Source: Roseovarius sp.
GTDB taxonomy: Bacteria > Pseudomonadota > Alphaproteobacteria > Rhodobacterales > Rhodobacteraceae
Assembly: GCA_029212365.1 (NCBI GenBank)
Contig: JARGOC010000027.1
Coordinates: 1 to 49,104, forward strand
Reading direction: 5' to 3'
DNA length: 49,104 bases
A program made the position numbers and the translations under genes. Position 1 is the first letter of the stretch. Each line of letters starts with the position of its first letter. This document shows, piece after piece, positions 32,453 to 41,289 of this stretch. The notes under the pieces are model-generated. The model made no database searches and was not told where the DNA came from. It worked only from the letters and a program-made list of their open reading frames with translations.

Positions 32453-33421
32453 CTAATTGCCGAGCATCCACTCGCCGTCTGGGAAGAAGGCGTGAAACGC
32501 AAATGCGAAGATCACGTCATGCGGGACATCATCGCCGTTCCGGCGCACGCGAATGGTTCCGACGTCCTTTCCGCTGCCGATCCGCGCGGAATCTAGTGCA
32601 GATGCCTGCCCCGAAGCCCATGAAATCGTGTAACCGGCTTCGGTCACTTCTCCGACCTCAGCCAGACGGGAAACGGGCCAGGCCTTGTCTTGGACACGGA
32701 CGACACGTACAAGCGCTGGTATGTCGTGCGGTGGCAATTCGCCATTATATAGGAATGGCCGCGTTGCGCTGTCGTAACTGACGTAGGGATTGCGCCCATA
32801 AGTGCGCGGATACGCAGGCTCGGCCATGACCAGCCCCTCGGGGTTGCGTCGCTTGAACTCAACCCAGCTTTCCTGCCAGCTTGGAATCTGGGTCAGTTCG
32901 GCCCCGGTCATCTCGCCGACGATGCCGTCGCCGGTCGCCTGCTGCCACCAGCTTTCTGTCTCGCGATCGTACATGATCAAGTTGGAATCTCGCAGCTTTC
33001 CGGTGACGCCAAAGGTGAGTAGTTGTCCGTTAACTCTACGATCAAACACCGGGACGGAATTGCAGAGTGGGCAGTAGGTAACGGCATAGGCGACACCACC
33101 AACCTCATCATTGACGATCTCGTGCCACGTCAGATAGCGCAGCGGATAGGTGCGTGGAACTTCGCCATCGATTTCCACCGTGACGACCGGTTCACGATCT
33201 TCGATTGTCGTCTCATCATCGGCTCGAATGAATTGGGGATCGCTAAGGGCCGGAATGCCGTCTCTTGGCGGTCCACCCGAAAGAATGTCGCCCCAGCTGT
33301 CGACATTGGTTTTCTCGAAATTCGTATTCGGCCATTCGTGGCGCCAGAACTCCGGGCTCGCCACCGCTGGTAACGTTATCAGCAATGTTGAAAACAGTGC
33401 AGACAGAAGAATTATACGCAT
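32453..33421 (-). CDS. DUF3179 exported protein
   Basis: 322 aa with a signal peptide (about 1-21, ending AVA). It carries the DUF3179 hallmark VTYCPLCNSVPVFDRRVNGQ and SNLIMYDRETESWWQQATGD. Proteins of this type are secreted and of unknown function; the CPLC pair may bind metal. It lies 148 bases after the PhnE-like gene on the same strand and could belong to that operon. It converges with the transpeptidase gene. Confidence 0.85.
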   Translation of the reverse strand: MRIILLSALFSTLLITLPAVASPEFWRHEWPNTNFEKTNVDSWGDILSGGPPRDGIPALSDPQFIRADDETTIEDREPVVTVEIDGEVPRTYPLRYLTWHEIVNDEVGGVAYAVTYCPLCNSVPVFDRRVNGQLLTFGVTGKLRDSNLIMYDRETESWWQQATGDGIVGEMTGAELTQIPSWQESWVEFKRRNPEGLVMAEPAYPRTYGRNPYVSYDSATRPFLYNGELPPHDIPALVRVVRVQDKAWPVSRLAEVGEVTEAGYTISWASGQASALDSARIGSGKDVGTIRVRRNGDDVPHDVIFAFAFHAFFPDGEWMLGN

Positions 33422-33569
33422 ATCCCACCCTCCAATTTCTTGAGACAGAGTGACAGAACACCGACTTCGCGCATAGTCGGGCTCACGGTGTGTTGAGCGC
33501 GGGTGTCTGATGACACATGATAGAGACGCCGGAGGATTGAAGCGGACGCCACCCTATTTGGCCTTTGCC

Positions 33570-34328
33570 TTAGGAAATCTTGCGTCGTAGCGCGACATTC
33601 AGCGCCTCAATTGCGATGACCATGATGACCACTGCAATCGTCACGCTCGCCGCCTTATCGTATTGGAACGAGCGTACATAGGTCTGAATGTAGAACCCGA
33701 TTCCACCCGCCCCGACGATGCCAAGGATTAGCGACTCGCGCAGGTTCAGCTCAAAGCGAAAGATCGTATCACGGGCCACAACCGGGGCCATTTGCGGCCA
33801 GATCGCATGGCGCAACCGCAGCAAGGGCCCGGCTCCGGCACTTTCCAAAGCGGAGATCGGAGCACGGGACACACCATCGATCGCTTCGGCGTAGAATTTG
33901 GCCAGCATGCCCGTCGCGTGGAAGGCAACTGCGATGATGCCGGGCAAGGGCCCCAGCCCGACCGCGCCCACCATCAGCATCGCCACAAGGATCAGCGGGA
34001 TCGCGCGTATGAATGCCAGAACAGTGCGAACAGGTCGGTGCACCGTTGCCGAAACCATCGTCTCGGAGGCGAGTATGCCAAGCGGAACGGAAAGGATCAC
34101 GGCACCGACGGTGCCGAGGATTGCGATCCGCAGCGTCTCGGCGCTCCCCTTCCAGATCTCGTCCATGACGGTGGCATCCGGCGGGAACATGCGGCCCAAG
34201 AAATCCGCAATCCGGGGGCCTGCAGACAGCAATCGAGACAGTTCGACATCGGTGGTGATCAACGACCATAGCACCGCGCCGGCAATCAGCATCCCGGCCC
34301 AGAACCCGCCCAGATCGCGCGACCGCAT
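33570..34328 (-). CDS. ABC transporter permease, PhnE-like
   Basis: 252 aa with about six membrane helices and the coupling segment ALESAGAGPLLRLRHAIWPQ. LRESLILGIVGAGGIGFYIQ is the characteristic PhnE block. The start overlaps the stop of the ATPase gene (TGATG). It belongs to a PhnD-PhnC-PhnE-like importer whose substrate here is not known: phosphonate or phosphite by family, possibly something else given the MntR-like regulator nearby. Confidence 0.85.
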   Translation of the reverse strand: MRSRDLGGFWAGMLIAGAVLWSLITTDVELSRLLSAGPRIADFLGRMFPPDATVMDEIWKGSAETLRIAILGTVGAVILSVPLGILASETMVSATVHRPVRTVLAFIRAIPLILVAMLMVGAVGLGPLPGIIAVAFHATGMLAKFYAEAIDGVSRAPISALESAGAGPLLRLRHAIWPQMAPVVARDTIFRFELNLRESLILGIVGAGGIGFYIQTYVRSFQYDKAASVTIAVVIMVIAIEALNVALRRKIS

Positions 34329-35113
34329 CAGCTTACGACCTTGAGCCGTGCGCCGGATGCCGGGTCTGTGTCGTCATAGAGCGCTGCGGTGGCGTCATCC
34401 GTCAGGTTGCGTGTCTCGACGTCAAAGACGATCCGACCGTTGCGCATACCGATGATACGGTCGGCAAAGCGTCGTGCCAGTTCCGGTTGATGCGACGAGA
34501 AGACCGTCGTTGCCCCGCGTGCCTGGGCGGCGCTGGTGAGAAGTGTCAGGATGTCCGCCGCTCTGGACGGATCAAGGCTGCTGACAGGCTCGTCCGCCAG
34601 GATCAATCGAGGCTCTTGAGCAAGACAACGGGCAATCGCCACCCGCTGCCGCTGCCCGCCGCTGAGCGAGTCCACGCGCCGGTCGGCGAGGTCCGCGATG
34701 CCACAATCGGAAAGTGCTAATCGGGCGATTTCCATGTCAGACGCCGACACGTTGCCAAGCAACGCCCGCCAGCCGGGCATTCGGCCCAGTCTGCCGTTCA
34801 ATACGTTGCGCATGACTGTCGATCGTTCGACAAGCGCATACTCCTGAAAGATGAAACCCGTATCTGCGCGCTTTGCCAAGGGCAGGGCGCGGTTGGGTTC
34901 GAATGGCGTGCCAAGGATAGAGACCCGCCCCTGCCAATCGCGCAGCCTTCCGTCCAGCAACGTCAAGAGCGTCGTCTTTCCGGCTCCGGAAGGACCAAGA
35001 AGAGCCACGCACTCTCCGGACGCGATGTTCAGGGATACCTGTTCGATGGCGCGCGGCTCTGCGCCGGGATGGCCGAAGCTCAGATCGTCGATGTGAATAG
35101 CATTCTGCATCAT
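34328..35113 (-). CDS. ABC transporter ATPase, PhnC-like
   Basis: 261 aa. Walker A GPSGAGKTT, signature LSGGQRQRVAIARCL, Walker B LILADEPVSSLD and H-loop SSHQPELA. GFIFQEYALVERSTVMRNVL and GRLGRMPGWRALLG are PhnC-specific. ATG 35113 or 35110; it overlaps the binding-protein gene by 4 bases. Confidence 0.88.
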   Translation of the reverse strand: MMQNAIHIDDLSFGHPGAEPRAIEQVSLNIASGECVALLGPSGAGKTTLLTLLDGRLRDWQGRVSILGTPFEPNRALPLAKRADTGFIFQEYALVERSTVMRNVLNGRLGRMPGWRALLGNVSASDMEIARLALSDCGIADLADRRVDSLSGGQRQRVAIARCLAQEPRLILADEPVSSLDPSRAADILTLLTSAAQARGATTVFSSHQPELARRFADRIIGMRNGRIVFDVETRNLTDDATAALYDDTDPASGARLKVVS

Positions 35114-35982
35114 AGCAATCCGAAGCTCTTCGCCATGTTCCGCACGCCGTCAAACACCGACGGATCAGCTTCGACATAGCCATCCGGGCCGTAGAGATAT
35201 CGGAGCTTGTTGCGGTGTTCGGGCATATTGAGTTTCATCATGGCGGCGACAAAGCTCTCGCGAAGCCCCGCGTCCAGTTCGGGCCGCGCGATCACTACGT
35301 GGCTTGGAATGGCGTCGCTTTCCGCGATCCAAGTGACCTGTGATTGCTGCTCGGGCGTCAGAAGTAGGTCGGCGTATTGGCTTGCCCCGGCCGCATCGAC
35401 CAGGCCTTCCGCCATCGCTTGCATCGCCTGTTGGTAGCCACCAGCGAAAAAGATGCGGCCAAAGAAGTCCTCTGCCGCATCCGAGCCGGAAATCAGGCCT
35501 GCGCGCTCAAACTCGGCGAGCGGATACATGTATCCCGATTCTGAAATCGGGTCGGCAAAGGCGATGTCGCGACCTTCCAGATCGGCCAGCGTCTTGAAGC
35601 CGCTGTCACGGCGCACAAAGACGCGGCCGGTATAGCTGGGCGCATCGCGGTAGATCTCTGACAGAAGCGGCACAGCACCGATTTCCTTTTCGGCCAGCAC
35701 GAAGGGCAGGGCACCCATGAAGGAAATATCGGCATCGCCGTTGCGAAGTGCTTCGACCGCGGCCGCGTGGTCAATGGTCACGAACCCTTCGACTGGCACG
35801 CCGATTTCAGAGGACAGCCAGGCGGTGATCGCCTCGATATCACCCAAAAGCTTGTCGGGGTTTTCCTGTGGGATGAGGGCCAGGCGCAACGGGCCGGACT
35901 GCGCCAGCGCGGGAATCGACTGCGAGACCAGACCGGCTCCCGCGAGGACAAGAAGGTGACGGCGGTTCAAGCGAGATATCAT
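35110..35982 (-). CDS. PhnD-like periplasmic substrate-binding protein
   Basis: 290 aa with a Tat-like leader (RLNRRHLLVLAGAGLVSQSI). PhnD-family features: PLRLALIPQENPDKLL, VEALRNGDADISFMGALPFV, and AFADPISESGYMYPLAEFE. It captures the substrate of the ABC importer. I use ATG 35982, which overlaps the stop of the di-haem gene (TGATG), rather than the longer frame from 36033. Confidence 0.86.
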   Translation of the reverse strand: MISRLNRRHLLVLAGAGLVSQSIPALAQSGPLRLALIPQENPDKLLGDIEAITAWLSSEIGVPVEGFVTIDHAAAVEALRNGDADISFMGALPFVLAEKEIGAVPLLSEIYRDAPSYTGRVFVRRDSGFKTLADLEGRDIAFADPISESGYMYPLAEFERAGLISGSDAAEDFFGRIFFAGGYQQAMQAMAEGLVDAAGASQYADLLLTPEQQSQVTWIAESDAIPSHVVIARPELDAGLRESFVAAMMKLNMPEHRNKLRYLYGPDGYVEADPSVFDGVRNMAKSFGLL

Positions 35983-37862
35983 CAGAACGCCCCTTCTTCG
36001 ATGACGGCGGCATCCGTCTTGAACAGGGTCCAACTCGCTTCCGCGGCCGCCCAGTCTTCTGCCCGAACGGCTGTGCCCACCTCCGCCAGGCGCTCGGCCA
36101 GTCCGTAGACCTCGGGCCGCGCCGAAAGATTGGCCATCGTACCTGCATCGGCGGCCAGATCGGCGGCAACCGTATCGGTCAGGAGCAGGATATGTTGCGC
36201 ATCCCGTTTCGGCAGAAGCGTGTCGAGCGTCGAGGCAAAGGTGGTGAGTTCTGCGAAAGCCAATCGGAAGGGCGTGTTCGCGGTATCGAATGCCTCATAA
36301 GGCGCATCCGCTGCGCCGACCGTTTCCAGATAGGCGGTCAAGTCCGAGCGCTCGGCATCGGTCAGGCCAAGGTTCTTTGTCTCGTCGAACCAATCCACCA
36401 CGCTTGCCAGCGTCGGCAGAGAGCCGTCGTGGAAATATGGTGCCGTGTAGACGGTGCCAAGCAATGTTGGCGTGTCGAGTGCGCCCGCGTGCGACCCTTC
36501 GTAGGCCGCCGCCACCGATCCGATGTCGTGCGATTTGCGATCAAGAAAGTTGCCGGATGGCGTATGGCAGCTGGCACAGGATTGGTTGCCCATTCCTGCA
36601 AAGGGGCGGTTGAATATCTCTTCACCACGCCGCGCTGCATCCGGTGCCTTGTCTGCCAACTGACCATCACCGGTAAGCATGGAATTGGGCAGGAAATCGA
36701 ACTCTGTCATGTAGGCGACCAGCGCGTCCAGCATGAAGGGTGTGGGTTCCTCGCCAGCGAATTCGTTGACGATCACGTTGCGGGAGAAATCCCGCAGGGA
36801 CGCAAACCGGCCATCCCGGCCATACGGTCCGGTAAAGCGCAACCCGCGCAAGCTGGGTATATCGATCGGATCATCGCGGCGGTCGTTAAACATCGGGTTG
36901 AAGAAGGCACCATCCACGTCGACCGCGCCGGGCTGGTGGCTGGCGCCGGGAACGAAAAACCGTTGATTGATATCCGAGCGGTTGTGGCAAGTCGAGCAGG
37001 CAATGCCCAGATCGCGGGCAGGGCCACCGAAGATCTCGGCACTGTCGAACAGCATGTCACCATAGGCAATGAGCGGAAGGTCGGTTTCGTCGATCCCTTG
37101 TTCTTCAAAATTGAGAACGAGAAGTGGCAGGGGGTCTTGATCGAAGATGTCTGAGCCGGGGGGCAGGGCGGCGGGCAATTCAACCGGCTGCCCGGTTCGG
37201 GCGATCGTATCCGGCACCGCATTCAGCGTCTGGCGCAGGGTAAGATCCGCAACGAGGTAGTTTTCGGCCAGGTAGGCTGCAATCACCCCACGCGCGGTGG
37301 TCATTGCGGCCACATCCCTGTCCTTGGCTCCGGCACCAAGCACGCCCGCCGAGCCTGTGGCATTGCTCAGTTCCAGCCACGCCCGACCCAATGTCCGAGC
37401 CGCATCAGGGTCTGCGGCTTTGATATGGTCGGCGAACGCGCGGTAGAGTTCCTTGGCAGTTGCCACTGCCCGTTGCGATACCGCCGGGTTGTCTGAAGCA
37501 AGGGCCGCGTCCAGTTCTTCTTCGATTCTCAGCGCAATGAGGCGGGTGGCTGCCACATGAACAGCATGCCGATCCTGCCTGCCAATTGCGTTGGACAGAT
37601 CACTGACATCAACGGCGCTTTCTCGGTCCAACCAGTCAAAGGCTCCGACGGGATAATCGGAACCGCGATAGGGTTCGGACCAGGCTTGTTCCAACTTTTC
37701 CCATGGGATCGGCGCGAGATTGCCCAGAAACAGCGTCAGGCGATACGCTGCCGCTTCGGGCAACCAAGGGGCTTCCTTGGCAGGTGTTGCCAAGGACGGA
37801 CCCGCCATAGCGATGGCAGCGACAGTAACGGACAGGATCACGCGCAGGATGTGCAGAATCAC
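35982..37862 (-). CDS. Di-haem cytochrome c peroxidase/MauG-like protein
   Basis: About 626 aa with a signal peptide. The C-terminal half is a di-haem peroxidase-like module with two haem sites, IACSTCHNRSDIN and SCASCHTPSGNFLD, and HDIGSV, YFHDGSLPTL; the N-terminal 250 residues are a helical domain not found in short peroxidases. It may detoxify peroxide or modify a partner protein. I prefer GTG 37862, which has GGAG at the right distance, to GTG 37874. It is the first gene of the operon with the PhnDCE-like importer. Confidence 0.83.
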   Translation of the reverse strand: MILHILRVILSVTVAAIAMAGPSLATPAKEAPWLPEAAAYRLTLFLGNLAPIPWEKLEQAWSEPYRGSDYPVGAFDWLDRESAVDVSDLSNAIGRQDRHAVHVAATRLIALRIEEELDAALASDNPAVSQRAVATAKELYRAFADHIKAADPDAARTLGRAWLELSNATGSAGVLGAGAKDRDVAAMTTARGVIAAYLAENYLVADLTLRQTLNAVPDTIARTGQPVELPAALPPGSDIFDQDPLPLLVLNFEEQGIDETDLPLIAYGDMLFDSAEIFGGPARDLGIACSTCHNRSDINQRFFVPGASHQPGAVDVDGAFFNPMFNDRRDDPIDIPSLRGLRFTGPYGRDGRFASLRDFSRNVIVNEFAGEEPTPFMLDALVAYMTEFDFLPNSMLTGDGQLADKAPDAARRGEEIFNRPFAGMGNQSCASCHTPSGNFLDRKSHDIGSVAAAYEGSHAGALDTPTLLGTVYTAPYFHDGSLPTLASVVDWFDETKNLGLTDAERSDLTAYLETVGAADAPYEAFDTANTPFRLAFAELTTFASTLDTLLPKRDAQHILLLTDTVAADLAADAGTMANLSARPEVYGLAERLAEVGTAVRAEDWAAAEASWTLFKTDAAVIEEGAF

Positions 37863-37880
37863 AGATGGCTCCACTCAAAA

Positions 37881-37898
37881 AGTTAGACGCGTCTAACT
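37881..37898. promoter_or_regulatory. Perfect 18-bp palindrome, likely MntR-type operator
   Basis: AGTTAGACGCGTCTAACT is a perfect inverted repeat between the divergent di-haem peroxidase and mntR-like genes. It lies directly upstream of the peroxidase gene and about 57 bases before the regulator start. DtxR/MntR repressors bind such palindromes. Confidence 0.7.
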
Positions 37899-37954
37899 TA
37901 TCTACCCAAAGCCAACTTGTTGTCAATCCACAAACCATCGTGCAAAGTCGCAAC

Positions 37955-38416
37955 ATGTCGTCCGGCGCATCACAGACGCGTGAAGAATTCACGCCAGATA
38001 CCCGAGATCCCGAAGCCCAGGCCGACGGGTTCGCCAACGTACGCAACGCGCATGAAAGCGAGATGGCGGAAGACTATGTGGAACTGATCGCGGAATTGAT
38101 CGAAGCCCATGGCGAGGCGCGACCGGTCGACATCGCGGAACGATTGGGAGTCAAAGCACCGACGGTGACCAAAAATATTTCGCGCCTGAAGAATGTGGGC
38201 CTCGTGCGACGTGAGAAATATCGGGCGATCTTCCTGACCGAGAGGGGACAAGCGCTTGCAGAGGCGTGCCGCAGGCGCCACAGGATCGTTGTCGCGTTTC
38301 TGCAAAGCCTTGGGATTGACGAGGCAACAGCCGAGCGTGATGCGGAAGGTATCGAACACCATGTCAGCGAGGCAACGCTGTTGGCGTTCGAGAGCCGCAT
38401 CGGGAAGTCCGATTGA
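37955..38416 (+). CDS. mntR: MntR/DtxR-family metal-dependent repressor
   Basis: 153 aa. Winged helix VELIAELIEAHGEARPVDIA, RLGVKAPTVTKNISRLKNVG, and RAIFLTERGQALA, followed by the dimer/metal helices HRIVVAFLQSLGIDEATAER and EGIEHHVSEATL, whose Glu and His fit MntR metal ligands. No SH3-like extension, consistent with MntR. The frame extends upstream to 37865 through the operator, so the ATG at 37955 is more likely. Probably represses itself and the divergent operon when metal (Mn or Fe) is plentiful. Confidence 0.85.
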   Translation: MSSGASQTREEFTPDTRDPEAQADGFANVRNAHESEMAEDYVELIAELIEAHGEARPVDIAERLGVKAPTVTKNISRLKNVGLVRREKYRAIFLTERGQALAEACRRRHRIVVAFLQSLGIDEATAERDAEGIEHHVSEATLLAFESRIGKSD

Positions 38417-38547
38417 TCGTCGGTGCGATATAGTTGTGCAGTTTCTCCACCAACGTTCGTAAACGGGAGCTCTTTAAAAAGTCTGGGTAGGAATAAGTGG
38501 GAATGAACTGAAATACGCATCTGTGGAAGCGTTTGTGCATTGGCCTG

Positions 38548-38715
38548 CTATCCAAAAAACCGCGTGATCAGGATGCTCGCAAAAAGGCCGACTAGGCAAA
38601 ATAGAATGGCAGTGCTGGCAGCGTATTGCGCGATATCCAGTCGATTACCTTTGCGTTTTTTTGCAAGGTGCGCACCCCAGACGGCCCCCATCAAAGTCAT
38701 GACAAACACGATCAA
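38548..38715 (-). CDS. Small two-helix membrane protein
   Basis: 55 aa from a TTG at 38715 (GGGAG upstream), or 50 aa from ATG 38700. Two hydrophobic segments (LIVFVMTLMGAVWGAHLAKK and ASTAILFCLVGLFASILI) flank a basic linker. No known family. Last reading frame of the minus-strand Sco-Dsb-LspA operon. Confidence 0.5.
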   Translation of the reverse strand: MIVFVMTLMGAVWGAHLAKKRKGNRLDIAQYAASTAILFCLVGLFASILITRFFG

Positions 38716-38716
38716 A

Positions 38717-38947
38717 CTAGGCTCCCTTCCGCATGCGCGATGCTGAACTTGTACGGGTTGCGATTGCAGATAGGCCGACGACAAGAAGCCAATATGTGGA
38801 AATCAGCGGCAACAACATCCAATCGCCGAAACGGGCGTAGAGTGTTGGTGTCAGCGGCGGGGTAAATGCGCATTCTGCCCGCCAGTTTCTTCGAGCACCG
38901 AGCAAAGCAACAAATCCGGTGCGTGCCAACCGAAGCAAAGAGACCAA
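38717..38947 (-). pseudogene. lnt: C-terminal remnant of apolipoprotein N-acyltransferase
   Basis: The 76-codon frame reads TPPLTPTLYARFGDWMLLPL followed by one membrane helix, which is the typical end of Lnt; the preceding RLARTGFVALLGARRNWRAE corresponds loosely to the segment before it. The large N-terminal part is missing and the frame begins 35 bases after lspA. Lnt acts after LspA in lipoprotein maturation, so an lspA-lnt pair was probably present and lnt has been lost by deletion. Confidence 0.55.
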
Positions 38948-38981
38948 CTGTATATCTGTTCTCTTTTGCTGCCATGTGCAC

Positions 38982-39452
38982 TCATCGCGCCGTCTTGGGC
39001 TTTTGCATCCAAGGCCAAGTGATCAATATGGCGACACCGACAAAGATGGCGGTATCGGCAAGGTTGAAGGCCGGCCAATGCAAGTCGCCAATACTAAAAT
39101 CCAGAAAATCTGTGACGCCGCCCATTCTGATCCGGTCTATAACGTTCCCTAAGGCACCCCCGATGATGAGTCCGTAGGCAATAGCTTCAATCCGTTTCTT
39201 CGTCTTGACCAGCAAGACTGAGAGACAGACACAAATGATCGTGGCCAAGACGACAAGACCCCACCATGGGGTGGCATTCAGCAAGCCAAATGTCACGCCG
39301 TCATTTCGATGGTAGACGAGATTGAAGCCTGGAAGAACTGGAAGGCCGGAACTTAATGTGGATGCGTAGGCAACAACGATCATTTTACTCGTTTGATCCA
39401 ACGCCAAGGCACTTACCACCCCGACCACTCCAAGGCTTGTCGTGTGTCTCAT
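38982..39452 (-). CDS. lspA: Lipoprotein signal peptidase (signal peptidase II)
   Basis: Cleaves lipoprotein signal peptides in the inner membrane. 156 aa with four membrane helices and the family blocks VYHRNDGVTFGLL, GGALGNVIDRIRMGGVTDF and the catalytic Asp in FNLADTAIFVG. Start ATG 39452 (the frame opens earlier inside DUF411). Extra LspA copies are known in lead/cadmium resistance operons (pbrC type), which matches this location. Confidence 0.92.
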   Translation of the reverse strand: MRHTTSLGVVGVVSALALDQTSKMIVVAYASTLSSGLPVLPGFNLVYHRNDGVTFGLLNATPWWGLVVLATIICVCLSVLLVKTKKRIEAIAYGLIIGGALGNVIDRIRMGGVTDFLDFSIGDLHWPAFNLADTAIFVGVAILITWPWMQKPKTAR

Positions 39453-39462
39453 TCGCGGGTCC

Positions 39463-39912
39463 TCAGTCGGCGGGGTAGCTGGAAAACACTTCAGTCGATC
39501 CGTCGTTGTTGATGAGAAACACGTCATAGGCCTCACGCCAGCGACTCTGGTCCATGCCTGGTGAGCCAAGAGGCATATCCGGCACGGCGAGGCCTACAGC
39601 GTCCGGTCTTTCGCTGAGCAATCTGCGAATGTCTTCCGCTGGCACGTGGCCTTCGATCACGTAACCATCGATGAGACCCGTATGACAGGATACCATGCGT
39701 TGCGGTACACCGTTGTCGAGCTTGAAGCGGACGAGAAGCCCGGCAAACATGTCCTCGCCGGTGGGCGCAAAGCCGTTCTCTTCAAGGTGCTCCATCCACG
39801 CACGGCAGCAGCCGCAACCATTTGTCTTTTTGACGTCGATGGGTGTGGCTTGGGCGATTGCCTGTGCAGCGATACCAATTGAAAACAGGGTTGCGATTGC
39901 GAATCGTTTCAC
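39463..39912 (-). CDS. DUF411 periplasmic metal-binding protein (second copy)
   Basis: 149 aa with a signal peptide (about 1-20). KKTNGCGCCRAWMEHLEENG is the DUF411 metal motif; MVSCHTGLIDGYVIEGHVPA and VPDMPLGSPGMD complete the family. Paralogue of 18378. Lies 3 bases after the M23 peptidase gene. Confidence 0.87.
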   Translation of the reverse strand: MKRFAIATLFSIGIAAQAIAQATPIDVKKTNGCGCCRAWMEHLEENGFAPTGEDMFAGLLVRFKLDNGVPQRMVSCHTGLIDGYVIEGHVPAEDIRRLLSERPDAVGLAVPDMPLGSPGMDQSRWREAYDVFLINNDGSTEVFSSYPAD

Positions 39913-39915
39913 GAT

Positions 39916-41289
39916 CTAGAGCCTTTCTGACATCGCTGTGGCGACATCCTGATCCAGCAATCCTGAAAACTGCGCGCGGCTGTCTTCAAGGCGTGCCAGA
40001 GCTTTGGGGTTGGTTTCTGCGGCACTTGCCGCTTCGGCAAGCCGTTCTTCCGACATCGGGTCTGTCGGACGACCATCCACGCGTACTTCGTAATGCAGGT
40101 TTGGACCGGTTGCGGTTCCAGTTGCCCCAACGCGGCCGATGGGGTCGCCTGCAGCAACTCTGTCTCCGACAGCGAGGGCTTCTGGCACTGAACTCAAATG
40201 CGCATAGCGGGTCATGGTGTCCGAGCCATGCGCAATTTCAACCACACGCCCATAGCCGCCGCGCCGCCCAATAAAGGAGATACGGCCCGGTGCTGTTGCA
40301 TAAACTGGCGTTCCATGCGGCGCTGCGAAATCAACCCCGGTGTGCATGCGCACATCTCCAAAAACCGGATGCCTGCGATTGCCGTAAACGGAACTCAGTC
40401 GTGCGCCCTTAACGGGTTGTGCGAACACGCGTAACAGTTCCCCATCGACAAATATCGTCGCGTTTCCGGAGTTGTCGTCGGGCCAAACGATTTCATAGAG
40501 TGCCTCGTCTACAGTCAGCGCGGCGAAAGACAGGCGGGGCTGTCTGATAACCAGGTCGCCGAGCGTAGCCTCGCGCCACATTAGTTGCAGCCGTTCACCA
40601 CCCTTCAAATCACGTCGGAAATCAACAGTGCCTCCCAACATCTCAGCCAAGTCTACGGCAAACCGCGCGGGCACGTCTGCCGATGCAAGGGTTACAAAGA
40701 TTGAGGTTTCGACCGTCGTAGCCGCGGCACGCAGAACCAAATCAGGTTCGGGAACAATTTTGCGAGTGGCAACTTCGTCTGCAAACACGGCTTCGATTTG
40801 CACGCCTGCGTCGACGGACAATACAACCCGTCTGAGAGTTCCAGAAAAGGACGTTTCGACCTCAACGGCATACCCGGGTTTGAGCTTGCGCAGGTCAAAT
40901 TCTGCGGCCAGAGCCAACGCTACTTCGGCGCGATCAGGTGCAGAGAGACCTGCCGTCGACAACAAGGAATCTAGTGTTTCGCCGGCGGAGAGGGTGCCCG
41001 ACCACGTCTCAATCGGAAGAGCCGTCTTCAACAAAGCGAGGTCGAAGTCTGGACGTGCTGGCGGCTCTGCCATCCAGCCGGCTGTGTCCAGTCCAACAAC
41101 TGTATGCGCGAAGACCGTGAGGGGTTGAACTGGCATTGCAGGCTTCTGCAGCGGAGCGGGCTGCCAATTAGACACCGCAGCAAGTGCTTCCGGAACAGGG
41201 GCTATTTTCCAGCTGGCCGGAAATCCCAGCAACAACGCGAGGGCAACGCCTGCTCCTGCGATACCGATGGCAGGGTATCTTAATTTCAT
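39916..41289 (-). CDS. M23-family metallopeptidase (LytM/NlpD-like)
   Basis: 457 aa. One N-terminal membrane anchor, an OapA/LysM-like middle domain (TLSAGETLDSLLSTAGLS) and a C-terminal M23 domain: RMHTGVDFAAPHGTPVYA with the zinc His and Asp, YAHLSSVPEALAVGDRV, and GPNLHYEVRVDG. The last motif has Asn where most active M23 enzymes have His (HLH), so activity needs checking; the zinc His is kept. Peptidoglycan DD-endopeptidase or amidase activator. It overlaps the Sco gene (ATGA). Confidence 0.85.
   Translation of the reverse strand: MKLRYPAIGIAGAGVALALLLGFPASWKIAPVPEALAAVSNWQPAPLQKPAMPVQPLTVFAHTVVGLDTAGWMAEPPARPDFDLALLKTALPIETWSGTLSAGETLDSLLSTAGLSAPDRAEVALALAAEFDLRKLKPGYAVEVETSFSGTLRRVVLSVDAGVQIEAVFADEVATRKIVPEPDLVLRAAATTVETSIFVTLASADVPARFAVDLAEMLGGTVDFRRDLKGGERLQLMWREATLGDLVIRQPRLSFAALTVDEALYEIVWPDDNSGNATIFVDGELLRVFAQPVKGARLSSVYGNRRHPVFGDVRMHTGVDFAAPHGTPVYATAPGRISFIGRRGGYGRVVEIAHGSDTMTRYAHLSSVPEALAVGDRVAAGDPIGRVGATGTATGPNLHYEVRVDGRPTDPMSEERLAEAASAAETNPKALARLEDSRAQFSGLLDQDVATAMSERL

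Noticed and set aside
36192..37154. Plus-strand frame of 320 codons opposite the di-haem peroxidase gene
   Set aside because: The minus strand holds two haem motifs and family blocks across this region; the plus frame has no motif and no promoter.
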